A DNA stretch of 64,000 nucleotides from Cryptomeria japonica (GCF_030272615.1 NC_081415.1:366053667-366117666); one strand, 5' to 3'. Numbered from the stretch's first letter, positions 11,373-24,235 are shown. The notes: generated from the sequence alone by a model not told the origin. Numbers and translations are program-made.

Positions 11373-12942
11373 TGATGGGATGGGGTTTGGGATAGACTAG
11401 CCTAGTCTATGCTCCTGGATCCTTTCCTTGGATCACCTGGTGTTCTCCTCATACCCTAGGGTCTCTAGGACTCCCTTTGCTTGAGGAATCCCCTGACCTT
11501 GTCCAATCCACCCACCAATGAGTTGCTATGCTGCTGCTAAGGTCTCACCTACTCATGAGACTCAAAACCCCTTACTATGGCTAATAAGGGCTAAGGCTTG
11601 TTCCACACTTTCCAAGGTCTTATCAAGGTTATATCAGGTCTTAAACCTTGTTTTACGTCCCTCCATGTGCCCCCAAGAAGTTGCTACCTTCATCCTTTCT
11701 ACCAATTTCACTGTTTTGTGTTTTTGCTTACAAAAAAGGGCTACAAGGATTAGGACCAATTAGGCCTCCTAACCGGTCTTCTAGGGCTCCCTCTCACAAA
11801 AAATGCACAAAAAACCCTAACTCCCAAAATGGACTGCCATTCAATTGGCAAGGGCTCAAGGATTTTCTAGGTTTTGGGCCTCCAAGTGGCCGTACATTGC
11901 CTAGGGCGAATTTTGAGGTTTTTAAGGGTTTTGTGAGGGTTTTGTAGTCTGCCTGGGTCACAGTGAAGGTTTTGTGTGTTAGGCACCTTGTTTGGATTGT
12001 TGGAGGCTCCTCCTTCACACCAATGATGCTTCTAACACTCCTCTACACCTCCTCCAAAGGATGCACTCTCCTCTGTCCAACCTTGCTCTCCAAGACCTCT
12101 GCAATCTAACCTCTTCTAACCGGGCATTGTCCAGTCTCAGCTAGGAGTGGGTCTTTGCTTGGCCTTCCTACATTTTTAAGGGCCCTTCTTGTTTTCTAGT
12201 ATGGTACAAGGTCTTCACTCTCATTCCCCATGGTTTCAGGGTGGTTCCACAATGGGGAATGGAGTTATGCAGCCATTTACACAATCCTGTCCAAAATTGG
12301 ATAGTAAGAAGACAATTTACAAACTATTCACAAACACACTCAATCTGCAAGTAAGAACCTAAACTAATTTCTTGAAATGAAAGTATTTACACCATGAAAA
12401 ACATTCCACACAGATTTAGACATTTCTCAATCCATTAACTTGCTTGATTGCTTCATACAAACTGACTGGTAACAGTTTCACAGTCTCAGTTTGATCTTTT
12501 TTTGCTAGGGCCGTACCATCTCTGACATCCAACCCATGAATTTAGGGTTTTCAAGTACTTATACTACCTTTTCCTTGATTGGTGTGCCAAAATTAGGGCT
12601 CTCCATGCACAACAAGGGTCTATGACCATTTTGGGTGGAAAAGTTGCTTGACAACTTTTGCATCTTTTGAGCAACTTTGCCATTGTTGCTTTTCATGACT
12701 CCTAGGCCTATTTTGGGCTATCCTAAGGACATCAACATGCCAATAAGGCCTAACACACACTCTAGGCACACTCAACCTCTCCTGCACAAGAAATCACAAC
12801 AAACTCACTAAGGACCTAAAACTAGGACCTAGTCTAGCACACATGAGCTCATGGCTCTTATTCATGTACAATGGATTCTAAAGAAGCATAACACCAACAA
12901 AACCAAGAAAGAGAAAGAGTTTGGAAGGGTTCTCCTGCACCA
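11373..12942 (-). repeat. 5' LTR of the chromovirus
   Basis: LTR of about 1.57 kb, direct repeat of 5084-6674, bounded by TGATGGGATGGGG on the left and CTCCTGCACCA on the right. The short ORFs at 5229 and 11518 are LTR copies of each other, not genes. Confidence 0.92.
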
Positions 12943-13024
12943 AAATGTCACCAAGGCATACGGGCATAATTTTTTTCATTTTCTTTGAAACAACGTCGTT
13001 TCAATATTGTATCAAAGGGGCAAA
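12943..13024 (-). other. Polypurine-tract block upstream of PMD copy A
   Basis: Plus strand ends ATCAAAGGGGCAAA just before the LTR start at 13025. On the PMD strand it reads TTTGCCCCTTTGAT, then an AACGACGTTG-like core and TTCAAAGAAA. The same order (TTTTCCCCTCTTTGAA, AACGCGTTG, TTCAAAG) occurs at 25952-26000, and a third version (TTTGCCCCTCTTTGAAG, ACACGTTGATTCAAAG) at 44332-44380. Confidence 0.6.
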
Positions 13025-14100
13025 TGTAGACACCTAAAAATGTCTCATCAATCATGTACTAATTTATCATCTTATTAGTTAAATAAATCTTTAATTATTT
13101 AATTAAGGTAATTTTTTCTTCTAAACTAATTTAATCATCAGTTTCAATCATTACTAATTATCCAATTTCCATTCCTTAATTCATCATTAACCCCCTTCTC
13201 AAATATTAATTATTTAACTAATTGCGATTTATTCCTTGATTTAATAATCTTTATTATTTAATTAATCCTATTCCTAATGATTAAATAATTTCATTTAAAT
13301 TATTTAATTAATTAATTTATTCCTCCAAATCTCCAAATTCGAATTTCAACTCATTCCATCTAATTTCATTTTTCTCAAATTCACATTTCACCAAATCTGA
13401 ATTTCAATAAATTTGAATTAATCTCATGTGCATTTCAACATTCAAAAATCTAAATTCAAATCCAAATAAAATGAAAATGAATTTTAAATTCAAATTCCTA
13501 AAACACATGTTGAAAATCTTAATTGGTTCATCAAATCAGTTAACTAATCAGTTAACTCTTCAATCCCCCCTTTTCATTCTCAATCACCTTTTCTAACTAA
13601 TCAATTAATTCAGTCATCTTCCTAATCAATTTAGTCAATTGGCTAATCAAATGAGTCATCTATCCAATCAATCTTGTTAATAGATCAATCAAATAAGTTA
13701 ACAAATCAAACTATCTTGTTAACGGATCAATCAATCCACTTATCTGATCAATCAAAATCAGTTGAACTATCAATCAACACTTCAGTTCCAAATCTCACCC
13801 CATCTCACTTGAAAAATCTATTAAAGCAAGCCTCATTTCCCAATTTCAATCGAGAATCACTATCTTCAAAATAATTGTGTCAATTATACACAAAAATCCT
13901 AGTGCAACACCTGAGAGCCACCTACCACACGATTTGGAGAAGAGCAATGGAAGCCATGATGCAGAATCAAGAGTTTGATTAAGCTTTATTCATTTAATTC
14001 TTGCATCTATATTTTCATTGTTAGTTAGGAGTTAAATTGTAATTGGATTTAGAGTTGTGATTCACTCTTTCATATTTGATTATCTTTTATGATTAATTTT
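13025..14100 (+). repeat. LTR-like region of the element that hosts PMD copy A
   Basis: Begins TGTAGACACCTAAAAATG right after a polypurine tract, then becomes the T/A-rich TTAATTATTTAATTAA sequence typical of plant Ty3 LTR U3 regions. LTR starts next to PMD copies B and C (25951 and 44331, opposite strand) share the TNTANACACC-like start. It also holds loose repeats of CAATCAATCTTGTTAA-type units (13,600-13,780). The right end is not resolved; 14,100 is nominal. Confidence 0.5.
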
Positions 14101-16132
14101 AGCCCTGGAAACAACAACCTCTTCATTGACCATCGAGGAGTTCTCTTATTTTAAGTGGAATCCTTGAGAAAGCTTGTGGATTGTTATCATGATTTTTTAG
14201 GAAAGGAGTTACTTTCATACCCGAGAGTTACTTTCATATCCGCAACTTTTGAGGTGATTGGTATTTTTCAAATTGTTGTTTGGTGCCATATGTGAATTTT
14301 GGAGCTTCTTTTAACTATTGGAAATTAATTGGCCACTAATTTTTGGAGCATGATTATTTCTTGGAGCCATTTCTTAGCTAGGTGTGAAGACTTGGAGGGA
14401 GTTGCTTGTTATTGTGATTGAAGTTTTCCTATCTATGTGAGAATTACATGAGTTATTTCCTCCATAGAATATTATTTTCAGAAGTATCTCTTCTCACTGT
14501 AAAGTCACACCCGAGGATTATCGTGGACCCTCACTAGCATAGGTTTGATTATTGAGTGAAGTGGTTGTGATATGTGGAGTTAGAATTTGTGCAAACTGAA
14601 GTATGTAGCACACCCCTTATTATTATCGAGATGGCAACATGATGTTAAAATATCAAATTGCAACTCATTGTGACAGATTTGAAATGTGAGATTCATATTT
14701 CATAGTTTTCTCTGTGAAGTCATGGCTTGGTTTCCTACAAGCAACATCCTCATTTATACATCTTTCACAAGTCAAGAGTCTTACCTTGGTTTGAACCTCC
14801 TAATTTGATGTTGTTTTTTATTTGTTTGGTGATTGAAAATTGTTGTGTGTTCATATGGCATGATATTCCCTAGCCAAGAGAAGTCACTTATTTTGAAGTC
14901 TAGTCGTTTCCATCATTTGTTGTGTGATTTGGGCCATTTGAACCCAAGACTTTGTGAACAAAGAAATCTAGGAATCGTGGCTTGTTGGATGAAGTCTTAA
15001 CACGGTACAAGTAGGATGAATTCATGGGAATGTTAAGTTTAATTTGGGAACCACTATTGCCATGATAGAGGATGGACCATAACAGTGGGATACTTGGAGA
15101 ACATTCATGCAATTGACAATGGCATGTCTGTACAAGAGATGACCATTGAAAGGGAAAGAAACATTCATTAAGACTGTTCACTATTAATCACATTGGAAAT
15201 AGGAGGTCATGAACACCTTAAGAGATGACAATGATATCATGTAGTGTCACTAATAGTCAAATCTAGACTCATCACCATTCTTAGATACTCAAAACATAGC
15301 TATTTCATAGAAAATTGTGTCCCAGGAATTTCAAATGAATGCATAGCCTATTGGTTGTGTTTTGCCCATAACTGATCTATCTTGGTTTGAGAAGTGTTGG
15401 TCTCCTACAACTCTAATACAAGTTTCAATAGAGTTACATTGGAAGAGGGTGCTGAGCATTTGAATTCAAGAACTTTGATATTTAAGGACAAAATTTCTAT
15501 TGTTGAATCTGCAAACATTTATGGGTATTAAGAACATTTCAAAACACTTAACAAAACCTTATAAGAATCTAAAAATAAATTTTCTTGGTTTCAAGAAAAC
15601 TATTTGATAGAATGTCTTTGTAGTTGTTCTTGTAAAAAAGGGTCAAGTTATAAATTGGTCTAGAATAGGGGGTGGTCACTATAGTGGTTAAGTATACAAA
15701 TTAGTTGAAAAAAAAGGTTGGCTATTACATTGGTTATCTTTTGACAAATCATCATTGGGAAAGAGTGCAAAATTTTGTCTGTCAAAATATGGAGTTTTAC
15801 ATTTTCAAATGGGGCAGAGTATATACAATTTTCTATGCATAGTTTTTTCCAGAAGAAGTCATTGTTGTGCTAGAGTCTATATCATGGCCTTTGGAGCTGA
15901 CCAATCTCATGTATTGTAGAATGTTCAATGATCATTATGATAAATTTGAGTTTAGTAGAAAAACCAAACACCAAACAAACAATACCACTCATCTGTTGAG
16001 GAAAAGGTAACCAAATTGTTTTAGGTAAAGCTGAGTTGATTGCAAAGTAAAACAATTTTGACAAGATTTGATATAGTCTTGCCAACTTGTTGAGAGAAAA
16101 TTCAGAGTTTTCTAGATTAAGATATGGCTTGA
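14101..16132. other. No recognisable gene
   Basis: AT-rich, many stops in all frames, no repeat partner in the window. It may be the rest of a long LTR or ancient decayed retroelement sequence. The small ORFs at 14900 and 15882 show no family features. Confidence 0.4.
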
Positions 16133-17778
16133 ATGTTAGAAAAGGCTTTAAGTGAAGCTGGTAACAAACTCAGTACACAAATTAAAATAGGAGATGGCTT
16201 CATTACTTTGAATCAATTAGAAGGATGTTTAGGTTTATTGGGACAGTCACCTTCAAATCTATTGGAAAAAGCTCTTGCTCCAGTAGTGACTTTTCTAAGT
16301 CAACCTAAATGGTTGAGCCATTCAAATTATGATATAAGAATTATGGTTGCAATTTTTTTCAGTGAAATCATGAGGATTCGGGCACCTCAAGTTTCGCATG
16401 ATGATGAGATAATGAAAGAGGTATTGCACTTGATTGTAGATAGTTTTCAAGATCTTGATGATATTAGAAATGTTCATTATTAAAGAAGAATTGATATACT
16501 AAAAATATTTGTAGGAGTTAGAATTAGCAATCTTTTGATAGATATGGAATTGCATGATTTGATCTATGATACATTTTATCATTTCTTGGTCATAGCTAAT
16601 GGAAGACATGACAAAGAAATTATTGCAGCTATGAAGACCATTATGGTCTTGTGTATAAATGAGAGTGATTTTATATCTCATCCCCTATCATCCATGCTAA
16701 TGGCTATTCTTAAAAATGAGGGGGTTATCTCTTCCACTACAGGTGAATTAGTCAAAGGTGTGTTTATTTATTATGAGGGAAAATTGAAACCTATTTTTGA
16801 AAAAAGAGAGCAAGAAATAGAAGATAGGAGATTCAATTCAGAGCACAAAGAAAATACCTTGCCTAATGATGAAAGTATGACAATTCTCCAAGATGTTTCT
16901 TCTGATGTTCATACAACAATACAAGGTGAAAATGAATACAATAAAATGGTCTAACCAACATCTTTGATTGCACAAGAAATTGATATAAATCCAGAGGTAG
17001 TAAATACACTTTCAAAGGATGGAAATGAAGATGTTGGTGATTCATTCTTTCATTTCAAAGACACGAGAGGATTTTGGTTTGATTTCCCAGCCAAGGCTAT
17101 GAAGAAAAATGTGCATGAAAATATTTTGGTTTCTAATATTCTTCATTCTTCTTCATGCAATAAAGATGACATTGGAGGAGTTGATTCTTTTAGCAAGTCT
17201 AATTTTCCTTTGTTTGAATCTTATTTAGAGAAATTTCCTAATATCTCTAATATTTCAAATTATCAACTTCTTGTTGCAAAGATAAAGGAAGAGGCACATT
17301 TGATTGGAGACAACTCTACGATTGAAAAGAATTCTGATTTCCTTATGTAGCATGACAGTAGTTCATCATCCGTCAGTGATCAAGATTGTGAAAGACATCT
17401 CTTGGTATCAATTGAAAAAGAAGTTCAAATTTTATCTACAATAGTTTAGAAAATTTAATTCATAACATACCAAGATATCAACATAAGGTTAACATCTCGC
17501 TTGTTGATTTACGATCAATTAAGAATAATATGGAAGAAATCAAGATGAATTTCTTGCATGTAATTCATGATAGAGATATGGATACTAAGGTTGCATAAGA
17601 GACCACAAATTTATATGAGGAAACTCAAAAGAAGTTGAATATTGCTCAAAGGACCCTACAAGGAACAAAAAATCAGTTTCTTGCTACTAAACAATTTTGG
17701 GAGAAAAAGAATAAGGGAGTGGCTGAGGAGATCCAAGAGATGATTGAAGAGCTTGACAATGTTGGTTCCTTCAATTGA
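16133..17778 (+). pseudogene. PDS5-like cohesin cofactor, intronless copy with unknown C-terminal part
   Basis: The first 240 or so codons resemble plant PDS5 (sister-chromatid cohesion protein): AGNKL near the start, LGQSPSNLLEKALAP, MVAIFFSEIMRIRAP, DDEIMKEVLHLIVDSFQDL, LIDMELHDLIYDTFYHFL and AAMKTIMVLCINES. PDS5 is a HEAT-repeat protein that binds cohesin. No introns interrupt it, which points to a retrocopy. Stops at 16481-16483 (TAA), 16952-16954 (TAA) and 17348-17350 (TAG) are all in one frame. A frameshift near 17,440 continues the reading to TGA at 17776-17778. The last 270 codons, with a coiled-coil end (EETQKKLNIAQRTLQ), are not PDS5-like to my eye. Could be a diverged plant PDS5 paralogue. 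Confidence 0.7.
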
Positions 17779-18879
17779 TTTCTCAGACTTATCTAAGAAT
17801 TATCCTTCTTCTTTCAACAAAAATCTAAGATCATTGACCTATTAACAAGGGTTACCAATAAGATAAGAAACCCCTTTACTCTTCGGGCCTTGTAGGACCT
17901 AGGCGGGTAGACCTTTCACAATACATATGAGTTTGATACTTAATTAAGGTAGGTATTGCTTACAATAGATATCTCTTAGCATTTTAGGACAAAATACATA
18001 AAATTTCACACAAAATTGGTTCTATTTTTCTTTTAAATACATGACATTCATTTCTAAGAGTAATACCTTCCAATGGAAAATATAAACAACTAAGCAAATA
18101 AAGAAAAAAGATATTAGTTTGAAATGGTTGTTGAACATGCATATTTATAGACCAGTGCGTTGTTCATGGGAACAAAGTCATAGATCTAATAAACCTACAT
18201 AAGCTGCAAGCATTGTTCTAGATACACATGCCTTAAAATATATCCCATTGTCATTCACACAAATCATTCTTAATATATCACACAGTCATCCTAAAGCTAC
18301 TGCAAGACATAGTTAGAATTTAATTTATTCCTTGAAGAAAACCCAACTAATGTATCATGCATCTATAAGAAATTCATAGAGATAATTTCAGTCATCCTTA
18401 ATAAATAAAATCATATAACCAAAATAAACCTAATGTGAGACAATTCATGGTAATTTTTTTGTTAGTTTCTTGTCTGCAAAAGTACAATTTGCTAGAAAGA
18501 AATTCTGTATCAAGAACATTCTATATTGACATTGTCTTTTCATAATATTTTTAGAACCCTTTTCAAATGACCCTGAATTCCCTTTTATAGAAACAAGGGA
18601 GCAACAAAGCTTTAGGTCGACTTGCCACATGTCAAAATTTGATTCCAATACCTAAGAGATCTCTCTATGACATCTCATGAAGAAAAACATAAGAAACGAG
18701 AAACATTCCTAGTCATAACAGATAATGATTCGAACAAAATCACCTTTTAAAGTTGTTATACCTTTTAAAGCACCATGAAAGAAAACAAAATTGATGCTGA
18801 GATGGATATAACAAATCACATGAAAGAGAAATGCAAAACTAGATAAAAGGCCTTTAAGGCTCACCTTCCTTATGAATTA
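17779..18879. other. No gene; possible LTR promoter on minus strand
   Basis: No supported coding region. The minus strand has TATAAAA at 18583-18589 within GTTTCTATAAAAGGG, about 300 bp beyond the end of gene X copy 1. This resembles the LTR-type TATA region that follows gene X copy 2 at 53311, so it may be the 3' LTR of the element that carries X. Confidence 0.35.
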
Positions 18880-21800
18880 TTTTTCTCTAGAAAAGAACCG
18901 CTGACAAGAATCGAGGTGAGTGTTATATGTTGGGTTTACCAAGGAAGAATTCAATCTATTCAGGATTCTGATACTAAACTCCAGCTGGTATAAACCACTC
19001 AATTAAAATCTACAGTTTTTTTTGTAATTTGTCTACATCATCTGTAACCTTATCAATTATGTCATAGAAAAGATGTATCCTGATTTCCACCTTCCATTCC
19101 TGCTATGTTCTATATTCTCCATTATCCTTTATAAATGGAGGGGGAGGAGTACCCTGTAATTGAGAGAACCTACGCATAGCCTAGGCGACCTATCCATGAA
19201 ACTTACGATACTTGATTAACAACATGTTGACTTCAGATAATACAAGTTCCAACTCGCTCAATATATTTGCCCATAACTTTTTATCTTCATTATCAATAGA
19301 TTCAACAAACTTGTAAAGACAAAAAATCATTTGTTGCTTCTTGAATAAATGTATCATTGTAAGCTTTAATTGGATTTCCACTGCTCATTGCCTTTGCATA
19401 ACCTGAAGTATTTCTTGATGTCTAGTCCACATAATTTGTTAAAAAGGAAAAAGTTGTTCAAATTTGCACTAAATGAGATTTTGTGCCAATGTGAACTTAT
19501 TTGTTTTGAACTCCTTCTTCAAGGACACAACTTCTTGTTGCAATTTGATCAGCTGTCATTCTATTTCCTCTCTTTTATTCCTCAAATATAAGATCTTCTT
19601 GTAATTTTGTAGTTGTAGCTTCAACTTCCAACAAAAAGACCTTTCCCTTTTGACACTCCCAGTGCATCTCTCAAATCATTATTTCCCTTGATGAGTTGTG
19701 CAATCCTTTCATTTCTCTCATCAACCTTTACTTTATTGAAAAGGGTTGTATTTACATTTAAGTCTACTACATTAGTATAAAAAACATCTTTGAGTATATA
19801 AACCATAATTTAACCCAAGATTTTATGTGGGTCATTGATTGTTGCTGGCCTCTTGCCTTTTAGATACAAGAACCATGTTGACAAAGCCTGATCTAAAGGC
19901 CTGAATTCTGGCCCAAAACACAATTTATCAAACCCTTCATTAGTGAGGCTATAGTCAAACTTCTAGCTTCTTCTTAGATTGTCAAAGACAATACAAGTTG
20001 AAATATCCATTCCTAGGATGATTAAACAACCAACTTCCTTTAGCAATTGTCTTCCTTTCTTGGGTGCCATGTGCTCAAATCCCCCTTTCAAACTTCCATA
20101 AAATTTTCTATTATACTCCTCTCATTGCTCATTAGGGACATGAAGTTGTTTACCAATTAATTCCCTCCCTTTACATTTATACATATACAATTTGAATTCC
20201 TGGGAATGTATAAAGTCATCATTAGATAAACAATATTCAGAATCCTTCCTCTGTACATCCTCAGTCGGATAATTACTTATCTGAATAATATCATATTTTT
20301 CTCATCAGACAAGATGTAGGGTTACAATCTCACTTCTTGATTCACCTCTTCTTCTTCTTCTTCTTGTTGCTATATTCCTTCATTAACTCCTTGTGATATT
20401 GCAACATTATAAGATGGAGTTGGAGACATTTGTGCTAGTGGTGGTTCTACCACTAGGCCTCCTATTGCAAGTGTTGATGGCTTTGGGGATGGGGGTGGAG
20501 GAATGGATAGGTTGGCCAAGAGAGAAAGGACATTTTGAATGAACAATTCCATTTTCTCAATTCTATTAAACTCTTCTAAAAATATGCCTTGACATGACGG
20601 GTCTTCTAACCTTATTCTACTTTCAATCTTCTGCACCTTGAAATAAGCTAACCTCCTTGCCTTTACCTCTTCATAAGAGCTACAATTTCTCACTAGCTCT
20701 TCTTTGAACTCAAACTCATGTTTGACCTTCCCCACTGTGATTACCTTTTTTGCAAAGGAATAATACCTTTTTAGATCAAATTGCCTGGCTATTAATCCAA
20801 TTGGTAAGTGGAGAGATTTAAGCATTCCAATTTCTTGCTCAAAGCCTTTGTTTGAATTAATTGCAATATAATTGATCTCAAGATATAAAGGGAGAAAAGA
20901 TCCCTTTTTACTAGTTCTAAAAAGAGCTAAAGCCTCAAACATCTGCCAAACTATCTCCAAAGCAACCATTCTGTTTGTCACAATGAACGGTAGAATATGT
21001 GTCATCCCAATGAATCCTTAGACCCTGATGTATGTTTAATCCTCATCCATATACCGATCAACCCAATTGTGGTCAATTCTCACTTTAAGTTCATGCTCTT
21101 TCCCTTTTGGTCTTAGGAAGTTCATTACCTATTTTGTCAATCTTGGGAGCTCTACACCACATGCAACATAGATTCTTTTAACAAAATGTTGCTCAAATAT
21201 GAGATCCTATGAATGCTTATACCCATAATCCCAAATAGCAGTCCACAATTGAATTGGCTTCTTGATGTCATTTTGGTCAAGAGTTTTGACATGGAGGGTT
21301 GGTCCGCATACTTTGAATTTTTATCCTTGAAACAATAGCATGCACATTAATAAGGAGTACCACTTGAATTTTATTGTGGCACTACCTTGTTTAATTTGGA
21401 CCAACGAATTATGAATTGCATCTGCAAAAAACTAGGGATAATCATATGTCCTATAATTTGTCTCACTATGAACATCATAGGTAAGCAACATTATCTCTTT
21501 TGGCATCATAGGATTTCCATCATACCCCAACACTTGACATATTACATAGTATGCCATCTCAAAATACCTATACAATAAGTCAACTTTATAGGGGGGTTTT
21601 TGTTCTTGCAAACTGTTGTAGATTACCTTTGTATCTTGGTCTATGTACATGCAACCATTTCCTCTTGTAAAACCCTTGATGGCATCATATTCTACTTTTA
21701 ACCCTTCCAAATCAATTGTTGTGGTGTAATCTCTGCAATCTTCCATGTCAAACACCTCCAATATTTTATCTTTGTTGATATTTAGCAAACTTTCATTCAC

Positions 21801-22190
21801 AACTCTAATATATCTACCATCAGGGTTATAACAATTGGCCAAGGTTTTAATTAGGTCTACATTGAAAAACATGTTTGGGACTACCAGCCTAGAAAGCCCT
21901 AATCTCCAAGGATTACATTTTGAGATAGTCGATTCCAACTTCAAGAAGAAGTATTTAAAAATGTGATGTTCCCTAATATTGAAATAGTTTTCTCTACAAT
22001 TGCACTGTTTGTCAAAAAAATTTGGGACATTGGCCCCTGTCTTAGGTATATATGATGATCCAGGTAACAAGGCAATTAAATCATCATGGAGATTCCTCTC
22101 CTTTTTTTGTTTCTTTGCCTTGGGCTCACCTAACTGTGAAACTCTTGAACAGGTAGATCTACATTTTACTTCATGAGTATCCCCTCCCAA
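18880..22190 (-). pseudogene. Unknown retroelement-linked gene X, copy 1
   Basis: I do not recognise the family. First part (22190-21432): basic start (PKAKKQKKERNLHDD), a region LGLSRLVVPNMFFNVDLIKTL, ANCYNPDGRYIRVVNESLL, and IDLEGLKVEYDAI. After stops at likely Gln codons it continues in frame through 21005-20370 (IVTNRMVALEIVWQMFEA, a Pro-rich stretch), then with frameshifts into coiled-coil segments near 19806-19190. Copy 2 at 49,774-53,149 shares the pattern A-N-x-Y-x-P, I-x-V-N, I-x-K-x-x-x-x-I/L-x-x-x-F, followed by Y-L/F-x-x-A-x-x-x-x-x-x-L-G. A possible upstream exon ends at a donor CTGTAAGT near 22,290. Perhaps a structural or accessory protein of an LTR element. Confidence 0.5.
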
Positions 22191-22480
22191 TTCTATATAT
22201 TTTTCAATCTAGGGTTACAGCTAATTACCTTACTCTGCCTTTTCAAAAAGAACTCAAAATGTTAGTAGAGAATGAAACTTACAGGCTTTTGTAGTTTTGG
22301 TACAAACTCTAGGGTAGTCAAATTTCTTCGTAAGAAATATAGCCTCGTATTTTCTCCACACCAAAACTTTCTTTGAGCTATGAAAATGAAACAACTAAAA
22401 CCAACGATAGCTTTCAATCTTCAGTCTTTTCTTCATAAAAGCAATTCATGTGAATTATGGTGGCGCAAATGGGTGTAACA

Positions 22481-23222
22481 CAAGTTTGAATATGAGCCAT
22501 TGATCATGAACCATTGAGGACTGCTAGCAAAATTTAAACTCTCTACACGAGGGGACCACTTTTGACCTGTCACTTAGTTCATTTCCAAATTTATTTCTGG
22601 CCCTTGGATGATCATTGAAATCCTTCAAGCCACCTTAGTGAGTTTTGAGCGGACACACTAGATCCTACTCATCTATTGTCTACATGCCTTGTCCTCTTTT
22701 ACTTGAGACTCATTGAGATGAAGAAAACACCCCAACGAGTGTCGAGTGACTCTTGCATATCATTTCTGCAACCATTCTTCTTGGACACTCACCTAGCTAG
22801 AAACAAAATGTTCCCCGAGCTCCAAGTTCTTAATTCTTCATGGCACTACTCAGGACTCGAAAAATAAGAAAATATCCTTCATTGAGTACCGAGTTACTTT
22901 TTGGAACATTACTTAACTTCGACATTGGATAATAACTCAACATTCTTAAAGGACCTTCAAAAACTAGAGCCCACTCTTAACAAATTTAAAACACATGCTT
23001 TGATTTAAGTCCCTTGGAATCATGTAGGAGGGGCCAAACCAAAGGGATTTAATTGAAACAAAAAGGGACATACCAACCCAGACACCTTAAACCATTGTCT
23101 AAATAAGAAACTCTATGAAATGGGGCTAGTTTATGAATGATAACAAACCCTTGAGGAATGAACTTAAGAAGAAGTCAATCGGGAAAATAGGTCATTGCTA
23201 AAAAAGAACACCCGCTAGGAGA
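22481..23222. other. No gene; degenerate GAGTxxCGAGT motifs
   Basis: Upstream (on the minus strand) of gene X copy 1. Around 22,730-22,920 there are loosely spaced motifs such as GAGTGTCGAGTGACTC, CCCCGAGCTCC, GGACTCG and GAGTACCGAGTTACT, about 35 bp apart. Some are weakly palindromic. No coding region supported. Confidence 0.35.
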
Positions 23223-23888
23223 ATGATAAAAGGGGGGACCCCAAGGCTAGAACAAAATGGAAACCTAACAAAAACAGTCCTAACAGACAACATACGTCAA
23301 ACTTTTTGTTCATACCAGCATTTTCCAAAGTCAGAAATTAGAAATTTGGATCAACAAGAACAATATTTTGAAATTATTGATAATCCTTTGTTTGAATTTG
23401 ATGATGATGTGGTTCATGACAATCCAATTTTTGAGTTGGGTGATGGAGTTCCATCCAATTCTAGTAATGAAGATGAAGCCGAGTACAACAATATAGTGTT
23501 GAAACAAGATGGAAGTTGTGAGATTTATAGTAGTAATGTTGTTTTTCTCATAGTTCTTCACAAAATTACAATCTATGATTTGCAAATGAGTAGATTTCCC
23601 TTTGATCAACAATCAAGTTTGGTTTGGTTTGATTGTGGGTAGATTAATGGCGATTTCACATAAGTTTTAATACAAATGGTGGTGAGAACTATACCAAATA
23701 CCATTCCTACATTGGTTGAATTCAATTTCGATGATGACATAGACTCCATTGAGATGTTGATGCAATATTTGTTCCATAGTATTGAAGTCAGATATTCTAG
23801 TTTGGGTTATTGTTGTGATGTTTTCACACTTGAAAATGGGGACCCCTCATTTTTATCCTATAGTTGTAGAATAAGGTGTCTTAGTTAG
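23223..23888 (+). pseudogene. Possible Ty3 polyprotein fragment, acidic
   Basis: Two consecutive short frames. The first (23223-23642) contains an acidic stretch, IIDNPLFEFDDDVV then NEDEAEYNNIV, which recalls the acidic linker of Tat-type polyproteins between gag and protease, but there is no catalytic motif. The second (23676-23888) encodes a similar acidic peptide. Both could be chance. An A-rich run follows at 23935-23965. Confidence 0.25.
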
Positions 23889-24002
23889 CATAGTTTAGAG
23901 TTAGAGTCTCTTTTAAAACTTTTAAAAAATACAAAAGAAAAATAAAAAAAAATAAAAAAAATAAAAATCATGAAACTTTGGCTAAGGCATGGAAAATAAG
24001 CA

Positions 24003-24235
24003 ATGCCTCTCAAGAGCATTACTGCTTTTAAGCAGTGTTTCTCAAGAGCATTAATTATTTTTAAGCGGTGCCTCTCAATGTCATTAATGCTTTTAAGCGG
24101 TGCCTCTCAATGTCATTACTACTTTTTAGAAATGCCCTTTAATGTCATTACTACTTTTAAGCATTGCCTTTCAATGGCATTGCTTTATTTAAGCATTGCT
24201 TCTTGAAAGCATTGCACTTTTAGTGCATTGTTCAT
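24003..24235 (+). repeat. 32-bp minisatellite with palindromic cores
   Basis: Seven copies of a unit containing TTAAGC, GTGCCTCTCAATG and TCATTACT. The TTAAGC-equivalent positions fall at 24028, 24061, 24093, 24125, 24157, 24189 and about 24219, a 32-bp period. The first unit contains a perfect 16-base palindrome, ACTGCTTTTAAGCAGT (24021-24036). Later units decay from it. Confidence 0.85.

Larger units (their letters stand above)
5084..12942 (-). mobile_element. Ty3 chromovirus, near complete with both LTRs
   Basis: Full-length minus-strand Ty3/gypsy element: 3' LTR 5084-6674, polypurine tract just right of it (complement of ACTCCCCCTTTGC, 6676-6688), one gag-pol frame 11332-6695, primer-binding site 11358-11369 (minus strand TGGTATTAGAGC, initiator Met-tRNA type) and 5' LTR 11373-12942. 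Target duplication is AAACG (5079-5083) and AAATG (12943-12947), differing by one C-to-T at a CpG. Domain order gag, CCHC, protease, RT, RNase H, integrase, chromodomain marks it as a chromovirus. All gag-pol parts are in one frame with only nonsense breaks. It sits in the upstream region of PMD copy A. Confidence 0.92.
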
